Part shown: piece after piece, positions 1-5,205 of the stretch
Layout: the number at the start of each line of letters is the position of its first letter
Position numbering within the stretch: position 1 is the first letter of the stretch
NCBI GenBank assembly: GCA_029941175.1
Contig: JAPYRM010000052.1
Coordinates: 1 to 6,198, forward strand
Length of the DNA stretch: 6,198 bases
Reading direction: 5' to 3'
DNA from: Halobacteriales archaeon
GTDB taxonomy: Archaea > Halobacteriota > Halobacteria > Halobacteriales > Hikarchaeaceae
Position numbers and translations under genes: made by a program
Notes under the pieces: model-generated
What the model was told of the DNA's origin: nothing
What the model saw: only the letters and a program-made list of their open reading frames with translations
The model's database searches: none

Positions 1-71
1 ACTAATCCTTTTCAGACGACCAATTTAACCAAACGGAAGAATTCAAGCGCATCCAGGAAATACCTACGTAT

Positions 72-1373
72 ATGCACGACCGTCTCAAAGGCTTTCGAGA
101 ATTTTATCCTGAGGAAATGGTCAACCGAAAAGCCGTATTCAATTCAATTGAAAATACAATATCTAGCTATGGTTTTCGAGAGATAGGGACGCCTTCCCTT
201 GAGAAAACTCAATTGTACGTTGATAAGAGTGGAAGTGAAATTGTAGACCACTTGTACTCTTTCCAGGACCAAGGGGGACGAGATATCACATTGACGCCAG
301 AGCTTACACCTACAGTCGCTAGGATGGTGGCTTTACGCGGAAAGTCTCTTCCAAAACCGATAAAATGGTTTTCGACAAGACCTTTCTGGCGATATGAACA
401 GGTTCAACAAGGCCGTTTTCGGGAATTTTATCAAACAAATGTTGACATCTTCGGGTCCTCTTCTCCCAGTGCCGACGCCGAAATTATCGTTTGTGCCGCA
501 CACATACTATCCAATCTAGGATTAAGGGAAGGGGATTTTATTTTTCTAGTATCCCATCGAAGTCTCTTATCTGGTCTACTAGGGTCTTTCTCTCCCGATA
601 TCGATTTACCCGCTGCCATACGGGCAATAGACAAAAAAGATAAAATTGATTCTCAGCTATATGCTACATTGTTATCCGACGCCAATTTTCCCTCCAATTC
701 CATCGACGATTTGAATGATATTCTTTCTCTCACAGATTTATCTGAAATAGCAGAATTTGCACATGATGAAGCTATGCAATCTGCAATTCAAAATTTAGAA
801 GAAATATTTAATATAGTGTCTCAAACAATAGCCGAAAAATACTGTTCTATTTCTCTTAAAATCGCGCGCGGACTTGATTACTACACGGGATCTATTTTTG
901 AATGCTTCGACTCTTCGGGAGAGGTCCGCCGGTCTATTTTTGGCGGTGGGCGGTACGACAGTCTAATTAATGATTTAGGCGGGCCTTCTACTCCTGCTGT
1001 AGGATTCGCTTTCGGTGATGCCACTTTGGAAAAATTACTTATGAGGACTGGGACCTGGCCAAATAAAAATCTCAAAACAGATTACTATGTAATTCAAGTC
1101 GGAGACACTCGTGAATCAGCAATCCAACTAGCCCATGCCCTTCGAGACCGCGGCAACATAGTGGAAACCGATGTTTCTGGAAAGAAATTCACATCACAAC
1201 TAAACTACTCAAATTCAATCAACACAGAGACTGTAATCATCGTTGGAGAACGTGATTTAAAAGAAAATAAAATAACTATCAAAAAAATGTCCACTGGGGA
1301 AGAACTCCAAGTTTCTCTAGATGATTTCCCTGGGGATTATGATAGCCCTACTTATGACGATTTTGCACCATAG
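72..1373 (+). CDS. hisS: Histidyl-tRNA synthetase (HisRS)
   Basis: Class II aminoacyl-tRNA synthetase that attaches histidine to tRNA-His in the cytoplasm using ATP, expected to act as a homodimer. Visible along the 433 residues: motif 1 (GFREIGTPSLE, 34-44), motif 2 (STRPFWRYEQVQQGRFREF, about 101-119), the HisRS-specific block ARGLDYYTG (265-273) that reads the histidine side chain, a motif 3 region FGGGRYDSL...PAVGFAFG (290-315), and a C-terminal anticodon-binding domain from about 336 to the end. After GFAFG the sequence reads DATLE, where bacterial enzymes have an E-R-L with the motif 3 arginine; I recall the DATL form from archaeal HisRS, so I do not treat it as a defect. The tail PTYDDFAP is typical of haloarchaeal HisRS. 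The ATG at 72 is chosen because homologues begin M-x-DRLKGFR. There is no clear Shine-Dalgarno; a weak TATA-like ATTTAA lies at 23-28. Length is normal and the gene looks intact. The 71 bases upstream hold no supported gene. Confidence 0.97.
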   Translation: MHDRLKGFREFYPEEMVNRKAVFNSIENTISSYGFREIGTPSLEKTQLYVDKSGSEIVDHLYSFQDQGGRDITLTPELTPTVARMVALRGKSLPKPIKWFSTRPFWRYEQVQQGRFREFYQTNVDIFGSSSPSADAEIIVCAAHILSNLGLREGDFIFLVSHRSLLSGLLGSFSPDIDLPAAIRAIDKKDKIDSQLYATLLSDANFPSNSIDDLNDILSLTDLSEIAEFAHDEAMQSAIQNLEEIFNIVSQTIAEKYCSISLKIARGLDYYTGSIFECFDSSGEVRRSIFGGGRYDSLINDLGGPSTPAVGFAFGDATLEKLLMRTGTWPNKNLKTDYYVIQVGDTRESAIQLAHALRDRGNIVETDVSGKKFTSQLNYSNSINTETVIIVGERDLKENKITIKKMSTGEELQVSLDDFPGDYDSPTYDDFAP

Positions 1374-1391
1374 GAATCTTAGATGTCCAAT

Positions 1392-1413
1392 ATCATGAAG
1401 CAAGCCTTCTGAT
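1392..1413. other. Small imperfect hairpin between convergent genes
   Basis: ATCA (1392-1395) pairs with TGAT (1410-1413), and GAAG (1397-1400) pairs with CTTC (1406-1409). There is one unpaired T at 1396 and a five-base loop, CAAGC. It sits on the truA remnant, just past the end of hisS and just past the end of the opposing membrane protein gene. It could be an RNA 3'-end structure for either gene, but no T-run follows on either strand and archaeal termination usually depends on T-tracts. It may be coincidental. Confidence 0.3.
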
Positions 1414-1436
1414 TAGCTTATGATGGACGAAATTTT
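1395..1436 (+). pseudogene. truA: Remnant of the 5' end of truA (tRNA pseudouridine synthase A)
   Basis: Starting 21 bases after the hisS stop, this frame reads MKQAF, then TGA (1410-1412), then LAYDGRNF. This matches the N-terminus of haloarchaeal TruA, which I recall as M-(R/K)-A-F-R-(I/V/L)-A-Y-D-G-R-x-(F/Y), with the stop in place of the conserved arginine (CGA to TGA is one base change). After NF the frame reads LVFLSITTIKNSDK and ends at a TAA near 1500, with no trace of the expected HGFQRQP block or the catalytic-Asp region. The gene is therefore both interrupted and cut off after about 14 codons. TruA makes pseudouridine at positions 38-40 of tRNAs. As I recall, truA directly follows hisS in haloarchaea, which supports the identification. 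An in-frame ATG at 1383 is an alternative start. The match is short, so chance cannot be wholly excluded. Confidence 0.75.
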
Positions 1437-1942
1437 CTAGTCTTTCTCTCTATCACTACTATCAAAAACAGTGATAAAATTATGAGTATTGCCCCATAAA
1501 ATCCTGGTAGGGCATCGATCCAAAGTCCTACCTGTTTAAGTGGCCAGCTTAGTTTATGGTTGTTTGGATCGAGTATGCTCAAACCAACAAAAAGAGAGAC
1601 TAGAAACCCATACCCTGCACCTGCCATGAGGCGATCGTTTTGTATTATATCTATGCCCCTCCTGTGGCGCCTTGAAACAACAAAAACTGGAGTAAATAGC
1701 GGAATCACTATTGCCAATAGTATGACGCCCAAGAGCACATGTTCTCTGAAATACAAATCCCCTCTAATTAGGGCCATGCCCACGGGATTTGCAAGCCACG
1801 TGATCAAAGTAAGTGCTATCAAGAAAAAACTAAACATTCCCACCACCGAACTAACCAATACATATGATTTGAAAACCAGTGAACGGCTTTCTTTAGCCGC
1901 ATATTTATATGTCCCAGCCAAACCTAGTTTCTTATCTACCAT
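1418..1942 (-). CDS. Conserved four-helix membrane protein of haloarchaeal type, function unknown
   Basis: A 174-residue integral membrane protein with four predicted hydrophobic helices at about 27-50, 67-89, 106-124 and 145-165. A strongly basic RRHRRG (91-96) follows the second helix, and the C-terminus is basic (ERKTRKFRPS). I recognise the pattern from an uncharacterised haloarchaeal family: an N-terminal GL-x-G-x-Y-x-YA segment, then a Phe-Lys/Arg-Ser-Tyr-Val-x-Val helix start, then a helix ending in (A/S)RRHRRG, then a DR-x-(A/M)A(A/G)-x-GY-x-F helix. I know of no function. No enzyme motif or signal peptidase site is seen. It runs convergently towards hisS and divergently from pgi. Its last few codons (KFRPS) and the TAA stop are the antisense of the truA remnant, so the C-terminus seems to have been reshaped by the truA deletion. 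The opposite strand is also open for 157 codons, but that frame looks non-protein-like. Confidence 0.85.
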   Translation of the reverse strand: MVDKKLGLAGTYKYAAKESRSLVFKSYVLVSSVVGMFSFFLIALTLITWLANPVGMALIRGDLYFREHVLLGVILLAIVIPLFTPVFVVSRRHRRGIDIIQNDRLMAGAGYGFLVSLFVGLSILDPNNHKLSWPLKQVGLWIDALPGFYGAILIILSLFLIVVIERKTRKFRPS

Positions 1943-1972
1943 ATCCGTTATCTATCTACCCTCTACGCCGCA

Positions 1973-1980
1973 CTATATTA
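1973..1980 (-). promoter_or_regulatory. Possible TATA box for the membrane protein gene
   Basis: On the minus strand this reads TAATATAG, about 31-38 bases before the ATG at 1942. That spacing would give a start a few bases upstream of the ATG, as in the near-leaderless transcripts common in haloarchaea. The same A/T-rich stretch (TATATTAT on the plus strand) could also serve pgi, though that would leave a leader of roughly 70 bases. The call rests on base composition and spacing only. Confidence 0.35.
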
Positions 1981-2072
1981 TCTATTTCCACTTTTGCCAT
2001 CCACTTCTGATATCTAACGTTGCCAGTCACTGAACCAAAGCAGATTTGGTCATGAACGTCACAGAAGAGTAT

Positions 2073-3368
2073 ATGCGGATAGACATTGGAAACAGTATTG
2101 ATACTGTTGCATCTCCTGGCATATCTTCTGATACTCTAGATTCTTTAAACGATCAAGTCTCCGCAATCCACTCTGTTATAGAGCCTAAAATCAACAACAA
2201 TAACTTCGGATATGCAGCTCTCAACATACTGTCCCCCGAGGAGATAAAAAATTTATGTGACTTCACCGAATCCTTTTCCGATTTTTCCAATGTACTTACA
2301 ATTGGAATAGGTGGGAGTGCACTGGGATCTGCAACGCTCTCAACCGCACTTGGACTTTCTGGCCATTATGTACTTGATAATGTTGATCCTTCAGCAAACC
2401 TAACTCTACTTAATAATCTCGATTTTAAAGATACTGTCATCAACATTGTTTCTCTTTCTGGTTCTACTATCGAAACTATTTCTAACTTTTTAGTAGTGAG
2501 GAATCTAATGAATGAACAAAGTATAGATTGGACTTCCCAAACTTTTGTAACTACCTCTAATAAGGGACCTCTGTACGACCTTTCTGATAAATATAATCTA
2601 CCTCTTCTTCCTTTCTCCGAATTTATCCCCGGACGATTCTCAGCCTTATCTTCTGTTAGCCTCGCACCCATAGCAATTTTAGGTGGATCTGTAGAAGAAA
2701 TTCTTAAAGGAGCCCGAAGTGGACTCGATTCACTTTCTGCGTCGATCTATAGTTCTCCTGCGTATGCTTATGGTGCTATTACAACTGAATTATTCAATTT
2801 AGGAATTATCTCAAATTCACTCATGCCTTACTCAGAACGTTTAGAAACTTTCACCGAGTGGTTTGCTCAACTCTGGTCCGAAAGCCTTGGAAAAGAAGGC
2901 ATTGGCCAAATACCTCTGAGGGCAATGGGGGCCACCGATCAACATTCTCAACTTCAACTTTATCGGGCTGGAAAACGAAATCTAATGGTTACATTCATCG
3001 ATGTCGTAAACCATCAAACTGAACTAACCATACCTGCATCAGAGTTTGGAGATTTCGATTATCTTTCTAACCTTGATTTGGACACTCTCCTGAGAACAGA
3101 ATTACAAACAACAGAGGCTAGCTTGGCAGACGTAGGGTGTCCTTCTATCAGAATAGAAATTGATCAGGTCGATTCTTTCTGTCTTGGAGAACTTTTACAC
3201 GGATGTATGGCATCGTGTATTATTTCAGCAGAGCTACAAGGAATAAACGGATTTGACCAACCTGCGGTCGAGTGGGGGAAACAAGCATTAAAAGATATCC
3301 TAACTGGAAAATCTAGTTCAGAGTCTATCTCCACTCAAAACAAAAATTCCTATTGGATTGAAAAATAA
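2073..3368 (+). CDS. pgi: Glucose-6-phosphate isomerase
   Basis: Interconverts glucose 6-phosphate and fructose 6-phosphate in the cytoplasm, linking gluconeogenesis or glycolysis with hexose-phosphate metabolism. Residues are counted from the ATG at 2073 (431 aa). GIGGSALG (78-85) and SLSGSTIET (127-135) form the sugar-phosphate (SIS-type) pocket. PGRFSALSSVSL (186-197) corresponds to PGI signature 1. The proposed catalytic residues are all present: Glu270 in LWSESLGK, His291 in GATDQHSQLQLY, and Lys403 in EWGKQAL. Two oddities: Leu128 stands where most PGIs have Lys (SKSGTT), and Ser131 replaces a Thr. The start at 2073 is chosen because haloarchaeal homologues, as I recall, begin M-x-(V/I)-DIGN; in-frame ATG at 2052 and TTG at 2046 would add 7 or 9 residues. 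No strong Shine-Dalgarno precedes any of the three. The CPBP gene begins 5 bases downstream, so the two are probably co-transcribed. Length is usual for the short archaeal-type PGI of the bacterial-like superfamily, distinct from the cupin PGI. Confidence 0.95.
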   Translation: MRIDIGNSIDTVASPGISSDTLDSLNDQVSAIHSVIEPKINNNNFGYAALNILSPEEIKNLCDFTESFSDFSNVLTIGIGGSALGSATLSTALGLSGHYVLDNVDPSANLTLLNNLDFKDTVINIVSLSGSTIETISNFLVVRNLMNEQSIDWTSQTFVTTSNKGPLYDLSDKYNLPLLPFSEFIPGRFSALSSVSLAPIAILGGSVEEILKGARSGLDSLSASIYSSPAYAYGAITTELFNLGIISNSLMPYSERLETFTEWFAQLWSESLGKEGIGQIPLRAMGATDQHSQLQLYRAGKRNLMVTFIDVVNHQTELTIPASEFGDFDYLSNLDLDTLLRTELQTTEASLADVGCPSIRIEIDQVDSFCLGELLHGCMASCIISAELQGINGFDQPAVEWGKQALKDILTGKSSSESISTQNKNSYWIEK

Positions 3369-3373
3369 TACCA

Positions 3374-4234
3374 ATGTCTATTTTTGACCAATTCATTTTT
3401 CAATGCTACCAGAAATTGTTACTCCCTCTTCTTTCTATTCTCTTATCTTCTGAACAAATAAAACAACTAAAAGAAATTATTTTTGCCACTTTTATCGGCA
3501 TACTTGGTTTAATCGCAATTGCATTTTGGAGTTTGTTTCTAGCCTCAATTATCTCATTTTTATCTGGAACCGGTCTAGAACGACTCCTTACAAGTGCTCT
3601 CTCTGGAATTCTCATAGGCTCACTCGCTTTATCTATGGGTCTTCTCACAGCTTTTTATTATTATATGCGCCGTACAAAAACATCTCTTGAGTTCCTCGAT
3701 ATCCGCTTTCCCACTTGGCGCGATTTGTTCTATGTTTTTCTCGGCCTAGTTGTCCTTTTTCTAATACTTATCATCTTCGGTGCAATCTTCGAATATTTTG
3801 GAGCAGAAACAACATCCCATTCCGTCGAAAATCTGATCTATTCCAATCCTGAAATAATGCTTTTACTCATCCCAATTTCTCTTTTTCTTGTCGGCCCTCT
3901 TGAAGAATTACTTTATCGAAATATTATTCAGAAATCTCTGTATAGTTCATTTTCCCCGGTCGGTTCTATTTTAATATCAAGTATTATTTTCTCTGCTGTC
4001 CACATATCTGCTTACTCTGGAGACGCACTCCTTCAAAACCCCCTCCCCGTTCTTAACGCATTGTTTGTAATTTTCATTTTATCAGTTATTATCGGATTTG
4101 TGTATTATCAGACTAAAAACCTCGTCACAGCTGCTTTATTACACGGTATTTATGATTCAATCATTTTTGCCGTTTTCTATGTTAACACTACCACTGGTGT
4201 GGCCGCTACAATACCTTCTCTATTCTTATTTTGA
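3374..4234 (+). CDS. CPBP-family intramembrane glutamic protease (Rce1/Abi-like)
   Basis: A 286-residue multi-pass membrane protein of the CPBP (Rce1/Abi) family. These proteins carry a glutamate-based protease site within the membrane; some members cut prenylated CAAX proteins, and others confer bacteriocin self-immunity. The conserved motifs are present in order: EELLYR (177-182; Glu177, Glu178, Arg182), FSAVH (206-210; Phe206, His210) and HGIYD (257-261; His257, Asp261, the acidic form of the H-x3-N/D motif). About seven hydrophobic segments are seen, near 36-62, 74-97, 117-140, 160-174, 196-212, 225-246 and 250-268. The substrate cannot be told from the sequence, and archaeal CAAX prenylation is unproven. 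The gene begins 5 bases after pgi with no Shine-Dalgarno, which suggests translation coupled to pgi. It overlaps the end of nob1 by 9 bases tail to tail. A run of five T (4239-4243) just past its stop could act as a weak archaeal terminator but lies inside nob1. Confidence 0.93.
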   Translation: MSIFDQFIFQCYQKLLLPLLSILLSSEQIKQLKEIIFATFIGILGLIAIAFWSLFLASIISFLSGTGLERLLTSALSGILIGSLALSMGLLTAFYYYMRRTKTSLEFLDIRFPTWRDLFYVFLGLVVLFLILIIFGAIFEYFGAETTSHSVENLIYSNPEIMLLLIPISLFLVGPLEELLYRNIIQKSLYSSFSPVGSILISSIIFSAVHISAYSGDALLQNPLPVLNALFVIFILSVIIGFVYYQTKNLVTAALLHGIYDSIIFAVFYVNTTTGVAATIPSLFLF

Positions 4235-4687
4235 AGAATTTTTCCTACTAAGTTCTCCTCCACATACTGGACAATCATCTTGCATAGTTTTACTTTCCTT
4301 GCCACAACTCCCACATTTGAACACCCAATTTCTTTTTTCTTTGATTTTCTCCATCGCTATACCCTCGACCCGAAGTCCAATTTCTGTAGCTATATTTTGC
4401 ATTGCATAATCATCAGTAACTAATACTCCTTCTAGCTCTATTGCAGCAGCAATCAAACAGATATCCGTTCTAGAGATAACAGTGATGTCTCCTGTTTTTT
4501 TGGCTATCCGAATTACTTCTTCAATAGTCTCTCCTTGCGGTATTTGTATCCTCATTCCTCCTCCTCTCATAGCTTCAAAACGCAAACTAGCTTCACCAAA
4601 CAATTCCTCTGAAACTTCTGTCACAGTGGCCGTATGTCCTTCTTTTGTGTAACCTCTAATAAACGCAGAAGAGTCCAAGATATACAT
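4226..4687 (-). CDS. nob1: NOB1-family rRNA endonuclease (PIN domain plus zinc ribbon)
   Basis: Archaeal NOB1 is the endoribonuclease that cuts the 3' end of pre-16S rRNA late in small-subunit maturation. The 153-residue protein has a PIN domain (about 1-112) with the expected acidic metal-binding residues: Asp5 in LDSSAFI, Glu24 in TEVSEEL, Asp75 in SRTDICLIAAA, and Asp92/Asp93 in VTDDYAMQN. A four-cysteine zinc ribbon follows: Cys125, Cys128, Cys139 and Cys142. The domain order, the DDYAMQN block and the SRKN tail match haloarchaeal NOB1 as I recall it, and the length is normal. The ATG at 4687 is the only sensible start because an in-frame stop lies five codons upstream. The PRC-barrel gene lies upstream on the same strand, separated by 87 bases in which I see no clear TATA box and no RNA gene; the two may share a transcript from the PRC-barrel promoter. 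A minus-strand AAATAGAAG about 27 bases before the ATG is a very weak alternative promoter. Confidence 0.94.
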   Translation of the reverse strand: MYILDSSAFIRGYTKEGHTATVTEVSEELFGEASLRFEAMRGGGMRIQIPQGETIEEVIRIAKKTGDITVISRTDICLIAAAIELEGVLVTDDYAMQNIATEIGLRVEGIAMEKIKEKRNWVFKCGSCGKESKTMQDDCPVCGGELSRKNSSK

Positions 4688-4774
4688 ATGTCCGCTAATT
4701 TAACCCGTTACCTTCTTCTATTTCCCACTAGTTCTGCACATCTAGGACCATCTCCATCGCCCAAGAATATCCCC

Positions 4775-5092
4775 TTATCTTTTTTCAATGGCTGATGACT
4801 CCTTTCTATCAGCAGGCCCCACTGCACCAGTATCAATAACATCGCCATCTCTGACCATGATATGATCCGTGATCGACTCAACCCATCTCACTGGAACAAG
4901 AAAATTGCCTTCTGAATCTTTATCGTAACTCTGAAAATCACTTTTTACGATATCTGTTTTTGGTTTTACCACGATCGATTCGAGTTTACCCGTTTTAAGA
5001 TCCACAGTTATGTTCTCCAATGTCCCCATTTCTTTTCCATCATTTCTCATAACTCCCTTTTCAGTTAAATTTTGTGCTAATATATCTGTCAT
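4775..5092 (-). CDS. PRC-barrel domain protein
   Basis: A small cytoplasmic protein of 105 residues with a single PRC-barrel domain (about 1-82). The N-terminus MTDILAQNLTEKGVM, the turn NDGKEMGTLENI and FLVPVRWVESITDHIMV fit the haloarchaeal PRC-barrel pattern (SDILAENL...GK-x-VM...DG-x-x-(L/M)G...FLVPV). PRC barrels mediate protein or RNA contacts. In RimM this domain binds the small subunit during 30S maturation; in haloarchaea, CdpB1 and CdpB2 are PRC-barrel proteins of the FtsZ/SepF division apparatus. Lying between nob1 and infB, it could belong to either pathway; I recall CdpB2-type genes near infB but cannot confirm orthology. After the barrel there is a charged tail of about 20 residues (from roughly 87, ending ESSAIEKR) that seems longer than in the homologues I recall. 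The ATG at 5092 gives the usual M-(S/T)-DIL start. It is divergent from infB. Confidence 0.9.
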   Translation of the reverse strand: MTDILAQNLTEKGVMRNDGKEMGTLENITVDLKTGKLESIVVKPKTDIVKSDFQSYDKDSEGNFLVPVRWVESITDHIMVRDGDVIDTGAVGPADRKESSAIEKR

Positions 5093-5115
5093 ACTCTCTA
5101 TATCTTTTCAACAAG

Positions 5116-5124
5116 CATAATACT
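5116..5124 (-). promoter_or_regulatory. Likely TATA box of the PRC-barrel (and nob1) transcript
   Basis: On the minus strand this reads AGTATTATG, centred about 27 bases before the ATG at 5092. That spacing places transcription start at or beside the start codon, implying a leaderless mRNA. No Shine-Dalgarno precedes the ATG, which agrees with this. Confidence 0.45.
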
Positions 5125-5138
5125 CACGGAGAAATACC

Positions 5139-5148
5139 AATTAAATAG
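5139..5148 (+). promoter_or_regulatory. Possible TATA box of infB
   Basis: AATTAAATAG lies about 60 bases before the infB ATG. Start of transcription about 25 bases downstream would give a leader of around 35 bases that contains the GAGGA Shine-Dalgarno at 5194-5198. An alternative A/T-rich element, ATAATATT (about 5175-5182), would place the start too close to the ATG to include that site. Confidence 0.35.
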
Positions 5149-5193
5149 ATGACTTTAATGTTCGGTATTGCTGGATAATATTGATTATAGTCT

Positions 5194-5198
5194 GAGGA
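5194..5198 (+). promoter_or_regulatory. Shine-Dalgarno site of infB
   Basis: GAGGA ends seven bases before the ATG at 5206, complementary to the pyrimidine-rich 3' end of archaeal 16S rRNA. It is the only convincing Shine-Dalgarno in the window and supports the chosen infB start; the other genes lack one. Confidence 0.6.
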
Positions 5199-5205
5199 AC
5201 TACAG

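Noticed and set aside
1..71. End of an upstream gene
   Set aside because: One plus frame is open into the window, but it continues out of frame into hisS and resembles nothing; the hisS frame itself has a stop at 3-5. Nothing can be supported.
431..634. Minus-strand open frames inside hisS (also 881-1075)
   Set aside because: Both are antisense to well-conserved HisRS sequence and lack any protein-like features.
1410..1412. TGA as a recoded sense codon keeping truA alive
   Set aside because: TruA similarity ends about eight codons later anyway, so reading through the TGA would not yield an enzyme. No other gene here has an in-frame TGA.
1560..2033. Plus-strand open frame of 157 codons opposite the membrane protein gene
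   Set aside because: Its translation has no recognisable family and an odd composition. The minus-strand frame has clean membrane helices and a known haloarchaeal pattern, so this frame is a shadow.
2366..2671. Minus-strand open frame inside pgi
   Set aside because: It is antisense to the Pgi phosphate-binding region, has no family resemblance and no start signal.
4098..4409. Plus-strand open frame across the CPBP/nob1 junction
   Set aside because: It is out of frame with CPBP and antisense to nob1, with a low-complexity Ser/Leu translation; both real genes have intact motifs.
4688..4774. Possible small RNA or tRNA between nob1 and the PRC-barrel gene
   Set aside because: The 87 bases show no cloverleaf, no T-loop GTTC-type box and no strong hairpin.
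5093..5205. Possible tRNA or riboswitch upstream of infB
   Set aside because: Only A/T-rich promoter-like sequence and a Shine-Dalgarno are visible; no conserved RNA fold was recognised.
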